64,000 nucleotides of DNA from Mycolicibacterium phocaicum (GCF_010731115.1 NZ_AP022616.1:2976001-3040000), one strand, 5' to 3'. Positions 35,250-45,082 are shown, counted from the first letter of the stretch. A program made the numbers and translations. The notes: generated from the sequence alone by a model not told the origin.

Positions 35250-36929
35250 ATGCAGGGGCACGTCATCGTCTGCGGCACCGACGCGCTGGCCAGCCGGATC
35301 ACCGAGGGGCTGCAGGCGGCGGGTGCGACGGTGGTGACGATCCATGAACCGGCCGGCCTCAAGGCGGCCATCGTCACCAGCGCCGCGGCCATCGTGTGTG
35401 CCGGTGACGACGATGCCGTCAACCTCGAAATCGCCCTGTTGGCAAGGGAGCTCAACCCGACCGTCCGGGTGGTGACCCGGCTGGCCAACAGTGTGCTGCG
35501 CGCTGCGGTAGCCGAGGACAACGGCCCCGGCGCGGTCCTGGACGTCGCCGACCTGGCCGCGCCGTCGGTCGTCGAGGCCTGCCTGGCCCGCACCACCCAC
35601 GCCATCTCGGTGGCCGGCGTGGACTACGTCATCTCCGGCACCGACGCCCCGCGTGACGCCACGCTGCGCGAGATGTTCGGCGATCTGGCGCCCGTCGCCG
35701 TCGTCCGTGGCGAGAACTCGGAGACACCCGGCGCGGTGACACCTTGTCCCGGTAGGGATTTCGAGGTTCGCGCCGGCGACTGGACCGCCATGATCGGCAC
35801 CGCCGACGAACTCGCCGAAGCCGGCATCACGGTGCCGCGTCCGTTGAGCAACCGAACCCACCGCCCCTGGCCGCGGCGCGTGATCGACACGCTGCGCGTC
35901 ATGCGCGACGACATCAACCCCATCTTCTGGTGGGCCCTCGGCACGTCGATGTCGCTACTGCTCGGGTCGACGGTGCTGCTGCGCTTCGCGTATCACAACC
36001 CGGCCGGCATGAGCTGGATCGATGCGCTGTACTTCTCCACCGAGACCATCGCCACGGTCGGCTACGGCGACTTCAGCTTCATGCATCAACCAACGTGGTT
36101 GCGGCTGTGGGGCATTGGACTCATGTTCGCCGGCGTCACCACCACCGCGATCCTGGTCGCGTTCGTCGCCGACGCGCTGCTGTCGCGTCGTCTGGGCAAT
36201 TCTTCCGGACGCCGGCGCGTGCAACATCTGCGCAACCACATCGTCGTGGTGGGCCTCGGCTCATTCGGTATCCGCGTGGTCAGCGATCTGGCGGCGGCCG
36301 GCTACGACGTCGCCGTCATCGAACGTGACGAGTCCAACCGGTTCCTGGCGCAGGCCGCCCAGTTGGACGTCCCGGTGATCTTCGGCGACGCGACCCTGCG
36401 GCAGACGCTGGAGCTGGCGCGGCTGGACCGGGCGCGCGCCGTCGCCGTGCTGACCCAGGACGACATGGTCAACATCGAGACCGGCATCGTGCTGCGCGAG
36501 ATGCTCAGCCCCCGGGTGCTGCCGGAGATCGACCGGCCCGACGTGCCACTGGTGTTGCGCATCTACGACCGCACGCTCGGAGCCGCGGTCGCGGGGCGCT
36601 TCGGCTTCGCCCACGTCCGGTCGACGGTCGAACTGGCCGCCCCGTGGTTCGTCGGCGCGGCGATGGGATTACAGGTGCTGGGCACCTTTTCGGTGGGACA
36701 GCAGTCGTTCACGGTGGGCGCCGTCCACGTCGACGCCGGCAGCGCCCTCGACGGCATGCAGATGGCAGAGGTGCGGACCCAGATCCGGGTCATCGCCTTC
36801 ACCCGGGCAGGCACCACCCATCGGCGGCCGCGGCGCGACGCCCGGCTCTGTGCGGGCGACACCGCGTACCTGGTCGGCCCGTACCGCGAGCTGATCGAGA
36901 CGCTGCTGACCGGTCAGCGGACGGCGTAG
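35250..36929 (+). CDS. Potassium channel with RCK domains before and after the pore
   Basis: 559-aa protein. Residues 1-200 form a Rossmann-like TrkA-N domain (HVIVCGTDALASRI), then a two-helix pore with selectivity filter ATVGYGDF (about residue 270), then a second RCK domain (NHIVVVGLGSFGIRVVSDLA) and a C-terminal TrkA-C region ending GDTAYLVGPYRELIETL. It probably mediates or gates K+ flux. The placement of RCK units on both sides of a single-pore unit is unusual but known in actinobacteria. Confidence 0.85.
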   Translation: MQGHVIVCGTDALASRITEGLQAAGATVVTIHEPAGLKAAIVTSAAAIVCAGDDDAVNLEIALLARELNPTVRVVTRLANSVLRAAVAEDNGPGAVLDVADLAAPSVVEACLARTTHAISVAGVDYVISGTDAPRDATLREMFGDLAPVAVVRGENSETPGAVTPCPGRDFEVRAGDWTAMIGTADELAEAGITVPRPLSNRTHRPWPRRVIDTLRVMRDDINPIFWWALGTSMSLLLGSTVLLRFAYHNPAGMSWIDALYFSTETIATVGYGDFSFMHQPTWLRLWGIGLMFAGVTTTAILVAFVADALLSRRLGNSSGRRRVQHLRNHIVVVGLGSFGIRVVSDLAAAGYDVAVIERDESNRFLAQAAQLDVPVIFGDATLRQTLELARLDRARAVAVLTQDDMVNIETGIVLREMLSPRVLPEIDRPDVPLVLRIYDRTLGAAVAGRFGFAHVRSTVELAAPWFVGAAMGLQVLGTFSVGQQSFTVGAVHVDAGSALDGMQMAEVRTQIRVIAFTRAGTTHRRPRRDARLCAGDTAYLVGPYRELIETLLTGQRTA

Positions 36930-36937
36930 GGGCATCG

Positions 36938-37186
36938 TCACGCCGCGATCATGAGGTCGATCGACAGCTGATCGCAGATGGTGTGGGTGGTTGGCCAGTC
37001 GCCGCGCTGCGTCGCGCGGGCCAGTTCGTCGGTCAACGGGCTCTGCACATCCAGTTCGGCGAGCCAGCCGGCGACCGTCGCCGCCACGCGGTCTGCCGTG
37101 ACGCCCACGGCGTGGCGATCGTGGAGCTGGTCGACGATCTCGTAGGTCGTCGTTGCCCGGTGCTGGTGCCGCCAATGGATGTTCAT
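36938..37186 (-). CDS. Small hypothetical protein
   Basis: 82-aa helical protein (MNIHWRHQHRATTTYEIVDQ) with a WLAELDVQSPLTDELARA segment. It is not recognised, and there is no clear ribosome-binding site. It is transcribed away from the K+ channel gene and follows the VOC terminator. Plausible but weak. Confidence 0.4.
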   Translation of the reverse strand: MNIHWRHQHRATTTYEIVDQLHDRHAVGVTADRVAATVAGWLAELDVQSPLTDELARATQRGDWPTTHTICDQLSIDLMIAA

Positions 37187-37240
37187 ATCGGTAGGAGCAC
37201 CGCGCCGGTCTGATCGGGACACTTTTTCGGGATCGAAAAT

Positions 37241-37283
37241 GAGCTTGTGGCCGAAACCCCGCGCGACGTTCGGCCACAAGCTC
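37241..37283 (-). terminator. Terminator of the VOC gene
   Basis: A perfect 15-bp stem, GAGCTTGTGGCCGAA and TTCGGCCACAAGCTC, with a 13-nt loop. On the minus strand ATTTTC follows, and it lies just after the VOC stop. Confidence 0.85.
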
Positions 37284-37293
37284 GGGTCGGCGG

Positions 37294-38064
37294 TCAGCCC
37301 TTGATCGACGACAGGTTGAACGCGGCGCCCGTCGGATCGGTGACGGCCGCCAGCCGGCCGTAGGGCGTGTCCTCGGCGGCGCGCACGACAGAGCCGCCGT
37401 TGGCGGTGATCAGTTCGATGGTCTTGTCGACATCGTCGCTGCCGAGGAAGACGTTCCACGTGGAACGGTCCAGGCCGGGGATGACGGAGCCGTCCATCAC
37501 GCCGATCAGCGGCTCGCCGTCGAAGATGGCGTTGCTGTAGCGGAACTCGGGGCTGTCGGCCTCGACCTGCAGCTGCCAGCCGAACACCGTCGTGTAGAAC
37601 TCGGTGGCCTTGGCGAAGTCGGTTGTGGTCAGCTGGAACCACACCGGGGCACCCGCCTCTTCGTACGCCTCGAAGCCCTGGTGGCCGGTCGGCTGCCACA
37701 GGCCGAAGAACGCGCCCGTCGGGTCGGTCAGCATGGCCATCCAGCCCTTGTCGGGCACCTCCATGGCCGGAATGCAGGTGGTGGCGCCGGCGGCGACCGC
37801 GGCGTCGATCGTGGCCTGGATGTCAGCGGTGTGCAGATACACGGTCCAGGCGTCGGGGGCGTTCCACGCCGGGTCGCTCGCCATCATGCCGCCTACGTAG
37901 CGGCCGTCGCGCCGGGCGTTGAGGTAGCCGCCGTAACCGGGCCCGGGGTTTTCGTAGTCCCAGCCCAGCACTGTGCGGTAAAACGCCTGGGCGCCGGCCA
38001 CATCCGAGGTGGCGAGGTCGATCCAGACGGGCGCGCCCAGCGGGGTTGCGGTACGAGTGGCCAT
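37294..38064 (-). CDS. Two-domain VOC (glyoxalase-like) protein, Rv0911-like
   Basis: 256-aa protein of two repeated vicinal-oxygen-chelate domains, each with a start like PVWIDLATSDVAGAQAFYRT / PVWFQLTTTDFAKATEFYTT and an end like DPTGAFFGLWQP / DPTGAAFNLSSI. Function is unknown; it resembles mycobacterial 27-kDa antigen-type proteins. Its position matches Rv0911 beside the Rv0910 toxin, from which the IS1182 element now separates it. Confidence 0.85.
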   Translation of the reverse strand: MATRTATPLGAPVWIDLATSDVAGAQAFYRTVLGWDYENPGPGYGGYLNARRDGRYVGGMMASDPAWNAPDAWTVYLHTADIQATIDAAVAAGATTCIPAMEVPDKGWMAMLTDPTGAFFGLWQPTGHQGFEAYEEAGAPVWFQLTTTDFAKATEFYTTVFGWQLQVEADSPEFRYSNAIFDGEPLIGVMDGSVIPGLDRSTWNVFLGSDDVDKTIELITANGGSVVRAAEDTPYGRLAAVTDPTGAAFNLSSIKG

Positions 38065-38151
38065 GATGTTCTCCCTAGACGAGTGACGGAGTGGTCACCG
38101 GTACAGACAACGGCGCGGCCGAAAACTCATCGCGGCTTGGTCGACAGGAAA

Positions 38152-38185
38152 AAGGTGGCGAGAATCCGAAGATTCTCGCCACCTT
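38152..38185 (-). terminator. Hairpin at the IS1182 left end
   Basis: A perfect 15-bp stem, AAGGTGGCGAGAATC and GATTCTCGCCACCTT, with a CGAA loop. On the minus strand it is followed by TTTTTCC, a classic intrinsic terminator just past the transposase gene. It lies inside the terminal region of the IS. Confidence 0.85.
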
Positions 38186-38279
38186 GTGGCTGTTGCTTTT
38201 TCGGTGACTGATCAATCGCCTGCTATGTCCCTATTTGATGTGTCAGGCGATTGGTGGTCTGTACAGCACCCAGCTGGCC

Positions 38280-39911
38280 CTAGATGGCCGGTTGGGTGTT
38301 GTACAGACGATGGATGTTGATGACGGTGGCGGCGAGGTTAAGTTCAGCGGTCACCGCAGCCAGTCCGCGGCGGGCGAAGCGGCGGAGTTTGATCTGTTCT
38401 TTGAGGTGGGCGAAGACGGGCTCGACGGTAGCGCTGCGGCGTTTGTAGCGTTCGGCGTTGGCGGGATTGCGTAACCGGTAGCGCATCGCGTCTTGAGGAT
38501 CGAGGTCCGGTGGTGGCTCCCCGCTGGTGGGGTCCTCACGTACGTCGGCGTACAGGTCACGGTTCTTGCCCGGGGCGATGAGCCGTTCGGGTCCAGTGGC
38601 GGTCAGGTTCTCGTCGGTGAAATAGCCCGAATCCATCAGCACCAGGCCGATCTTCTTGCCCAGCCCATCAGCCTGTGTGGTGGCTTCGGCGATGGCCGGC
38701 AGATAGCAGTGGGTGTCGTTGGCGTCCTGGCTGGTGTGTACGCCCAGCACGTAATGATCGTCGGTGACAATGAATTGGGCGTTGTAGGCCTGCACCGATC
38801 CGCCGCCGCTGCCTTCGGTCATCAACCGGGAGTCGGGGTCGGTGATGTTCACCGGATCGGCTACGGCACCGCGGGCATGCGCCCGGTCCGCACGCCGATC
38901 ACGTGCTCGAGCGGCTTTACCGCGCAGGTCAGGCTGATGCCCGGCGGCGATGTCCGCCTGGACCTTGGCCAAGTCCTTCTGCGCGGCCTTGATCTTGCAT
39001 CGGGCATCGCCGCGGGTCTTGGCCGCGGCAGCTCCTGGGACGCCTTCGACCTGATCAATATTGTTGCGGGCACGCTGAATTCGTGCCTGGTGGTAGCGCA
39101 CCGGGTCCACATTGCCCGGGGGCCGCCCGACCGGGCCGCCAGCGGCGACCCGGGCCAGGTACTCCTCGGCGGCCTTCTGATCGTGCGCATCGGCTGCAGC
39201 GTCGGCGTCGCGGCGGCGCTGCAACTCAGAGACGGCTTTGGCGATGTTGGCCGCCCGGCCACTGTGACGGGCGAACTGCTCGGGCAGCCCCTGACCGCCG
39301 CCTGGCCCGTCGCCGGACTCGGCGTCTTCGGCGGCATCAGTGGCCACCGCCTCGTCGACCACGGTCTGCGCGATCTGGGCGCTGATCCGCTCGACCTCGC
39401 GTTGCACCGATTCCGATGACCGGTTGGCTCCTCGGGACGCGTTCGCGGCGATCTTGCTGCCGTCGATGGATACCACCCCGACCTTGACCATCCCCTGCGC
39501 CGAGCACAACGCCAACACCTGGGCGAACAGGCTTGTGAACGCGTCCTGATGCGTGGCGCGGAACCGGGCGATCGCGCTGTGATCGGGAGCGTCCTGGGCG
39601 CACAGCACCCGAAAAGCCACATGGTCGACACACAACTGCTCGATACGCCGCGATGAGCGTTCCCCACTGGCATAGGCATAGATCAGCAATGCCAGCAGCA
39701 TGTCTGGGTCATACGCCCGCCGGCCGGCACCGCCCAGCTTGCGGTTAGCGTGGAACGCCGCGGTATCCAGCGCCTTCACGACCTCGATCACGAACCAGAC
39801 CAGATGATCTTCCGGCAACCAGTCAATCATGTTGGGCGGCAACAGAAACTGCTGGTCACGTACCACCGGACGATACCCACGAGCCACACCCAAGTATCGC
39901 GAGAATGGCAC
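38280..39911 (-). CDS. IS1182-family transposase
   Basis: 543-aa DDE transposase. The N-terminal DUF772-type domain (FLLPPNMIDWLPEDHLVWFV, LLIYAYASGERSSRRIEQLC) is followed by Asp in VSIDGSKIAANAS, a long charged insertion (about residues 190-340), Asp in LVLMDSGYFTDEN and Glu in SATVEPVFAHLKEQ. It appears intact. Confidence 0.92.
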   Translation of the reverse strand: MPFSRYLGVARGYRPVVRDQQFLLPPNMIDWLPEDHLVWFVIEVVKALDTAAFHANRKLGGAGRRAYDPDMLLALLIYAYASGERSSRRIEQLCVDHVAFRVLCAQDAPDHSAIARFRATHQDAFTSLFAQVLALCSAQGMVKVGVVSIDGSKIAANASRGANRSSESVQREVERISAQIAQTVVDEAVATDAAEDAESGDGPGGGQGLPEQFARHSGRAANIAKAVSELQRRRDADAAADAHDQKAAEEYLARVAAGGPVGRPPGNVDPVRYHQARIQRARNNIDQVEGVPGAAAAKTRGDARCKIKAAQKDLAKVQADIAAGHQPDLRGKAARARDRRADRAHARGAVADPVNITDPDSRLMTEGSGGGSVQAYNAQFIVTDDHYVLGVHTSQDANDTHCYLPAIAEATTQADGLGKKIGLVLMDSGYFTDENLTATGPERLIAPGKNRDLYADVREDPTSGEPPPDLDPQDAMRYRLRNPANAERYKRRSATVEPVFAHLKEQIKLRRFARRGLAAVTAELNLAATVINIHRLYNTQPAI

Positions 39912-39966
39912 CCTCAGTCACGCACCGCGGCCCGCGATTCTGCAACAGCCACCTTTTCTGACGGGT

Positions 39967-40404
39967 CTACACCGACGCGAACAGCTCCTTGAACTTGTCC
40001 AGCGAGCGGTGGATGTCGGACCGCAGCGCGGCCGCCACCACCATGCCGATGGGCCCGAACAGGGCCGGACCGCCGAGGTGGATGTCGAACGCCACGTTCG
40101 AACCCGCTTCGGCCGGCGTGATCTTGGCCATCAACTTGACCCGGACCCCACCCTTGCCGACACCGTTGAGAGTCAACGATCCCGGCGGGTTGTAGTGCAC
40201 GATGGTCCAGTCGACCCGGTTCAGCATGCCCTTGACCTCGACGACGGACGAGATCTGCGTGCCCTTCCCCAAGGTCTCGGGCAACGGGCTGCGCCACATC
40301 CGGTGGATGGACAGCCAGTCGTCATACCGGGAGAGGTCCGACGCTGCCTCCCAGGCCTTTTCGGGCGACAGCGGTACTTCGATGGAACTTGCGAGTTTTG
40401 CCAT
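39967..40404 (-). CDS. SRPBCC-fold toxin, Rv0910-like
   Basis: 145-aa START/SRPBCC-fold protein, close to M. tuberculosis Rv0910 along its length (VEVKGMLNRVDWTIVHYNPP, GGPALFGPIGMVVAAALR). Rv0910 has been described as the toxin partner of Rv0909. It starts 2 nt after the antitoxin stop, the usual toxin-antitoxin arrangement. It ends only about 5 bp from the IS1182 end but is complete. Confidence 0.85.
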   Translation of the reverse strand: MAKLASSIEVPLSPEKAWEAASDLSRYDDWLSIHRMWRSPLPETLGKGTQISSVVEVKGMLNRVDWTIVHYNPPGSLTLNGVGKGGVRVKLMAKITPAEAGSNVAFDIHLGGPALFGPIGMVVAAALRSDIHRSLDKFKELFASV

Positions 40405-40406
40405 GG

Positions 40407-40619
40407 CTACTGCTGTTCTTGCGTCCCCTCGGCAGGAGCCTCAGCGGCAGGCTGGTCCCCTGCGACGGCCTTCTTCGCCGCCTCCTGAGCGCTGTCGACA
40501 ACGCCCTTGAACTTGCCTTCGGTCTTCTCGTCGACGATGTCGCCGACCTTCTCGATAGCGGCCTCGACCTTGTCGGCGTTCTGCGCCGCCAGGTCCTTCA
40601 CCTTGTCCAGAAATCCCAT
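40407..40619 (-). CDS. MT0933-family antitoxin, Rv0909-like
   Basis: 70-aa charged helical protein (MGFLDKVKDLAAQNADKVEA, KVGDIVDEKTEGKFKGVVD) of the Rv0909/MT0933 antitoxin family, with a Glu/Gln/Ala-rich tail. I start it at the second ATG (40619), where the family begins; an ATG at 40628 is in frame. It precedes the toxin and follows ctpE, as in M. tuberculosis. Confidence 0.85.
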   Translation of the reverse strand: MGFLDKVKDLAAQNADKVEAAIEKVGDIVDEKTEGKFKGVVDSAQEAAKKAVAGDQPAAEAPAEGTQEQQ

Positions 40620-40668
40620 GATTCCCACCCTATCTATTGCCGGATTGTCCGGTGAACGTGCTCATTCT

Positions 40669-43077
40669 TCATTGCTCATCGGTTCGCCACAACCGTCGCG
40701 GCTCGCCCAGCCAGCGACCCTGCAGCCACCACAGCACCTCGATCGCACCCGCGCCCACCAGCCCGATTCCGACGGCCGCCGAGGTCAGCGCCAGGTTCGA
40801 CGGATCGAGCATGAACTGTTGCTGCGCCCAGGGAATCGAAAAAATCACCACATACGCCAACGCCGACGCCGCGACCAGCACAACGCGCCACCACTGGTAC
40901 GGCCGTGCCACCACCGCCAGCACCCACACCGCCGACACCAGCAGCGTGATCAGCGCGGCGGTGGACGCCTGGTTCTGCTCGACCGCGTCCGCGTACTTCC
41001 CGTGATAGGCCAGCAGGTACGAGGCGAACGTCGCGGCACCCACCACCAGGCCCGACGGCAGCGCGGCCGTCATCACCCGGCGCACGAAACCGTGGTGGGC
41101 CCGTTCATTGTTCGGCGCCAGCGACAGGATGAATGCCGGAATGCCGATGGTGAACCACGCCGCGATGGTGACGTGAATGGGCTGGAACGGATAGAGCACC
41201 GGCTCGGTGCCGAAGAACCTGGCGGACAGGCCCGCCAGCCCCACGAGCACGGCGAGCAGCACCGAGTACACGGTCTTGGTGAGGAACAGGTTCGAGACCC
41301 GCTCGATATTGCCGATGACCCGGCGGCCCTCCCCCACCACGTAGGGCAGCGTGGCGAACTTGTTGTCCAGCAAGACGATCTGCGCGACAGCCCGCGTCGC
41401 CGAGCTGCCCGATCCCATCGCGACCCCGATGTCGGCGTCCTTGAGGGCCAGCACGTCGTTGACGCCGTCGCCCGTCATCGCGACGGTGTGGCCGCGGGAC
41501 TGCAGGGCATGCACCATGGCACGCTTCTGGTCGGGCCGAACGCGGCCGAAAGTGGTGTATTCGCTGACGGTTTCGGCCAGCTGCTCGGGATCGTCGGGAA
41601 GCCGGCGGGCGTCCAGCGTCTCGCCATTGAGGCCGAGCGACCCGGCCACGGCGCCCACCGACACCGCGTTGTCACCGGAGATCACCTTGACCGAGACATG
41701 TTGCTGCGCAAAGTAGTCCAGCGTCTCGCCGGCATCGGGGCGGACGCGCTGCTCGAGGGTCACCAGTGCCGCGGGGGTCACTTCCCCGGGTGCGTCGGGG
41801 GCGTCGACGGGACGGTCCGAGGAACCGAGCAGCAGCACCCGCAGGCCCTGGGCGCCGATCTGTTCGGCTTGCTCGGCCTCGGGTGAACCGGCCGCGAGCA
41901 GGACGTCGGGCGCGCCGAGCACCCAGTTGCCGTGCTCGCCATAGGACACCCCGCTCCACTTGGTCGCCGATTTGAACGGCGCGTTCGCGGTCTGGGTCCA
42001 GCCCGGTGGCAGCTTGTAGGCCTCGGCGATGGCGGCCATGCTGGCGTTGGGCCGGACGTCGTCGGCCGCCATCTGGGCCAGCACCGCCGCGGCGTCGTCA
42101 GAGGTAAAGGTGCTCAGATTGCTTACCCGCATGCCGTTTTCGGTCAGCGTGCCGGTCTTGTCGGCGCACACCACGTCGACGCGGGCCAGGCCCTCGATGG
42201 CCGGCAGCTCCTGCACCAGGCATTGCCGCCGGCCCAGCCGGACCACCCCGACGGCGAATGCCAGCGACGTCATGAGCACCAGGCCTTCGGGCACCATCGG
42301 CACCAGCGCACCAACCGTCCGCAGTACCGACTCTTTCCAGCCCACGCCGGTGACGGTGAACAGCTGGGTGTAGATGATGAGCGCCCCGGCCGGCCAGAGC
42401 AGGTAGGTGATGAACCGCAGAATGGTGTTGATACCGCTGCGCAGCTCGGACTTCACCAGGGTGAATTTGCTTGCCTCGGCAGCCAATTGGGCCGCGTATG
42501 CCGCGCGACCCACTTTCGTGGCGCGGTAGGAACCGCTCCCGGCGACGACGAAGCTGCCCGACATCACGGTGTCGCCGACGGCCTTGTCGATGGCGTCGGC
42601 CTCACCGGTGAGCAGTGACTCGTCGACCTCGAGGTTGGCGGCTTCCAGCACGACGCCGTCGACCACGATCTGGTCGCCCGGGCCGAGCTCGATGACATCG
42701 TCGAGCACGACCTCGCCGGCGGGCCGCTCCTTCGTGCCGGACTGCCTGCGCACCAACGGTTTTGCCTGCCCGACGATGGCCAGCCGGTCCAGTGTCTGCT
42801 TGGCCCGCAGCTCCTGGATGATGCCGATGGCGCTGTTGGCGACGATCAGCAGCCCGAACAGTCCGTTGATCACCGAGCCCGTCGCCAGCACGATCAGGAA
42901 CAGCGCCCCGAGGATCGCGTTGATCCGCGTGAAGACGTTGGCGCGGATGATCTCCGAGACGCTGCGGGCCGCCCGCGTCGGGACGTCGTTGGTGTGGCCG
43001 GCGGCGACGCGCTGGGCGACCTCGTCATCCGACAGTCCGCTGAGATCCGTCGTACGTTCCGGATCGTCGACAGTCAC
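40669..43077 (-). CDS. ctpE: Calcium-type P-type ATPase CtpE
   Basis: 802-aa membrane ATPase, like the roughly 800-aa CtpE (Rv0908), linked to calcium uptake in mycobacteria. Motifs are TGEAD in the actuator ([13 protein letters not shown]), phosphorylation site [31 protein letters not shown], and about ten membrane helices. The neighbours on both sides (Rv0909/Rv0910-like pair and Rv0906-like hydrolase) match the M. tuberculosis order. Confidence 0.9.
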   Translation of the reverse strand: MTVDDPERTTDLSGLSDDEVAQRVAAGHTNDVPTRAARSVSEIIRANVFTRINAILGALFLIVLATGSVINGLFGLLIVANSAIGIIQELRAKQTLDRLAIVGQAKPLVRRQSGTKERPAGEVVLDDVIELGPGDQIVVDGVVLEAANLEVDESLLTGEADAIDKAVGDTVMSGSFVVAGSGSYRATKVGRAAYAAQLAAEASKFTLVKSELRSGINTILRFITYLLWPAGALIIYTQLFTVTGVGWKESVLRTVGALVPMVPEGLVLMTSLAFAVGVVRLGRRQCLVQELPAIEGLARVDVVCADKTGTLTENGMRVSNLSTFTSDDAAAVLAQMAADDVRPNASMAAIAEAYKLPPGWTQTANAPFKSATKWSGVSYGEHGNWVLGAPDVLLAAGSPEAEQAEQIGAQGLRVLLLGSSDRPVDAPDAPGEVTPAALVTLEQRVRPDAGETLDYFAQQHVSVKVISGDNAVSVGAVAGSLGLNGETLDARRLPDDPEQLAETVSEYTTFGRVRPDQKRAMVHALQSRGHTVAMTGDGVNDVLALKDADIGVAMGSGSSATRAVAQIVLLDNKFATLPYVVGEGRRVIGNIERVSNLFLTKTVYSVLLAVLVGLAGLSARFFGTEPVLYPFQPIHVTIAAWFTIGIPAFILSLAPNNERAHHGFVRRVMTAALPSGLVVGAATFASYLLAYHGKYADAVEQNQASTAALITLLVSAVWVLAVVARPYQWWRVVLVAASALAYVVIFSIPWAQQQFMLDPSNLALTSAAVGIGLVGAGAIEVLWWLQGRWLGEPRRLWRTDEQ

Positions 43078-43098
43078 CCGTCATTCCCCCACCGAGTC

Positions 43099-43150
43099 GG
43101 GATTTGTGCACGAAAATCCGCGGCAGGCGCGGAAAATCGTGCACAAATCG
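43099..43150. repeat. Palindromic repeat, copy 1 (ctpE upstream)
   Basis: The arms begin GATTTGTGCACGA and end TCGTGCACAAATC, with inner AAAATCCGCG / CGCGGAAAAT and a 3-nt centre. The same element recurs inside accD3 at 46586-46642. Here it fills the gap between ctpE and the hydrolase gene. Confidence 0.85.
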
Positions 43151-44266
43151 CTATTGAGACGGCCGCCACCACTCATCCAGCCCCGGCAGCCGCGCCGGTT
43201 CCAGCCGTTGGCCCGGCATGGGCACGGCCACGTCCACCGATTCGTCGCGCGCGGCGACGATCATCCGCTCGACCGGCTCGGACCACGGGTGCGGCGCCAG
43301 CCGGAACGTCGCCCAGTGGATCGGCACCAGCAGGCCGCTGTCGGTCACATCACGATGCGCCCGGACCGCGAACTCCGGGTTCATGTGGATGTCCGGCCAG
43401 CCCGGGTGGTACGCGCCGATGGGCATGAGGGTCAGGTCGAACGGGCCGTAGTCGGCGCCGATGTCGCCGAAGCTCTTGGTGTAGCCGGTGTCGCCGCCGA
43501 AGAACGCGCGGTGCTGCGGGCCGATCAACGCCCACGACGCCCACAGGGTGGTGTTGCGGGTCAGGAAGCGTCCCGAGAAATGCCGGGCCGGGGTGCAGAC
43601 CAGGGTCAGCTCGCCGAGCTTGGCGCTCTGGTTCCAGTCGAGTTCGACGATGCGCTCGGCCGGGATGCCCCACCAGCGCAGGTGCGCGCCGATACCCAGC
43701 GGCACGAAGAACTTGGCCCGCTGCATGCTCGCCAGCTGCGTGACGGTGTCGATGTCGAGGTGGTCGTAGTGATCGTGGCTGATGATCACCGCGTCGACGG
43801 CCGGCAGCGCCTCCAGCGGCGCCGGCACCTCGTGGAGCCGCTGCGGTCCGACCCGCCGGGACGGGGAGCATCGTCGGCTCCACACCGGGTCGGCCAGCAC
43901 GCGGTAGCCGTCGATCTCGATCAGCGCCGAGGAGTGCCCGAACCAGGTGACCGCGAGGTCGCCCGCCGGGAGGCCCGGATCGGGCACCACCAGCGGGATG
44001 GGCATCGGCGGGCGCTGCAGCGCGCTGCTGGCCAGCAGGTCACGCACCAGCCCGGCCTGCTGTTCGCGGCTCAGTTCGGTGCCCGACGGCGGCTCGAGGT
44101 TGACGAACAACCCGTCGTGATAGTTGGGCGAGTTCGCCGCCACCGCGTTGATGTCCACGGGGCCGGCGCCGAGTGCGGCGGGCGCGCCATTGAGCGCCCG
44201 CAACACCCAGCCGCCGGCTGCCAGCGCCGCCGTTCCCCACATCAGCCGCAGTGCCCGTCGCAGCAT
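43151..44266 (-). CDS. Metallo-beta-lactamase-fold hydrolase, Rv0906-like
   Basis: 371-aa protein with the metal-binding motif ISHDHYDHLD and FGHSSALIEIDGYRVLADPV, and later CTPARHFSGR and GGDTGYTKSFG. This is the NAPE-PLD/UlaG-like lipid or phosphoester hydrolase group. An N-terminal hydrophobic segment may anchor it or act as a signal. It starts at the last base of the echA6 stop region (shared base 44266), so the two are coupled, as Rv0905-Rv0906. Confidence 0.85.
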   Translation of the reverse strand: MLRRALRLMWGTAALAAGGWVLRALNGAPAALGAGPVDINAVAANSPNYHDGLFVNLEPPSGTELSREQQAGLVRDLLASSALQRPPMPIPLVVPDPGLPAGDLAVTWFGHSSALIEIDGYRVLADPVWSRRCSPSRRVGPQRLHEVPAPLEALPAVDAVIISHDHYDHLDIDTVTQLASMQRAKFFVPLGIGAHLRWWGIPAERIVELDWNQSAKLGELTLVCTPARHFSGRFLTRNTTLWASWALIGPQHRAFFGGDTGYTKSFGDIGADYGPFDLTLMPIGAYHPGWPDIHMNPEFAVRAHRDVTDSGLLVPIHWATFRLAPHPWSEPVERMIVAARDESVDVAVPMPGQRLEPARLPGLDEWWRPSQ

Positions 44267-45000
44267 CAGGCGCCCTGGAACCTCGGCGCCCGCTTCTCGA
44301 ATCGGGCCACCTGCGCCTCGATCACGTCGGGGCTGGCCCAGGCCTTGTTGAACATGCGGGTGTGTTCGCCGCGGACGGTGTCGTAGGCACCGTCGTCGTT
44401 GAGGACGCGCTTCGAGTGCGCCAGCGACAGCGGCGCGTAGCCCGCGATCTCGGCGGCCCAGGCCTGCGCGTCGGCCAGCGTGCCGGTGCGGTTGATCATG
44501 CCGGTCTGCAGGGCGGTATCGAAGTCGAGGCGCTCGGCGGCGAGCAGCATGGCGCGGGCCCGGCCGTGGCCGACCAGCGACGTCAGCCGGCGGATGCTCC
44601 AGTTGTCCAGCGCCAGTCCGTATTTGGCGATCGGGAACTGGAAGTACACGCCCGGTGCGGCGACCCGCAGGTCGCAGATCATGGCCAGGATGACGCCCGC
44701 GCCGATCGCGGGACCGTTGAGCGCCGCGATGATCGGGATCGGGCTGGCGTCGATGGCCAGGTTCAGGGCCAGCGCCTTGTCCGGCAGTTCCCTGGCCACC
44801 CCCTCGGCGTCGGACAGGTCGGCGCCCGCGCTGAACACGGTGCCCTGCCCGGTCAGCACGATGGCGCGGGTGTCCGCCGGCGAGGCCTTCTCGATTTCTT
44901 CACGTACGCCGTCGACGAGCGCGGCGTTGAGCGCGTTGCGCCGCTCGGGGCGCTGCATTTCCAGGGTCAGGACATTGCCGTCCCGGGTCACTCCGATCAT
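44266..45000 (-). CDS. echA6: Enoyl-CoA hydratase-like protein EchA6
   Basis: 244-aa crotonase-fold protein, the length of EchA6 (Rv0905). It has [20 protein letters not shown] and [20 protein letters not shown]. In M. tuberculosis EchA6 lacks hydratase activity and delivers acyl-CoA to the FAS-II/mycolate pathway; the place where hydratases carry a catalytic Glu reads LDNWSI here, consistent with this. First gene of the echA6-hydrolase-ctpE block. Confidence 0.85.
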   Translation of the reverse strand: MIGVTRDGNVLTLEMQRPERRNALNAALVDGVREEIEKASPADTRAIVLTGQGTVFSAGADLSDAEGVARELPDKALALNLAIDASPIPIIAALNGPAIGAGVILAMICDLRVAAPGVYFQFPIAKYGLALDNWSIRRLTSLVGHGRARAMLLAAERLDFDTALQTGMINRTGTLADAQAWAAEIAGYAPLSLAHSKRVLNDDGAYDTVRGEHTRMFNKAWASPDVIEAQVARFEKRAPRFQGA

Positions 45001-45082
45001 TGGGCCAGCCTAGGCGGTGCGCCGATCGAGCGCCGAGCCGCGTTGCGGAGTAGCGCCGGTGTTCAGGTGCGACGATTGGCGC

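Larger units (their letters stand above)
38149..39962 (-). mobile_element. IS1182-family insertion sequence
   Basis: About 1.8 kb. Inverted ends share AAAAGGTGGC: left AAAAAGGTGGCGAG near 38151, and right, reverse complemented, GAAAAGGTGGCTG near 39961. A second shared stretch, GTGGCTGTTGC, lies further in on the left. The exact ends and target duplication are uncertain. It lies between the VOC gene and the Rv0910-like toxin gene. Confidence 0.75.

Noticed and set aside
34331..35605. 424-aa minus-strand ORF
   Set aside because: Only its last 136 residues (from 34741) are a real membrane protein; the rest is antisense to the cupin and K+ channel genes.
36938..37699. 253-aa minus-strand ORF
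   Set aside because: Most of it is a frame-shifted reading of the VOC gene and crosses its terminator; only the last 82 residues are kept as a possible gene.
40507..41886. 459-aa + strand ORF opposite ctpE
   Set aside because: Antisense to a well-supported ATPase, His/Arg/Gln-rich and without domains.
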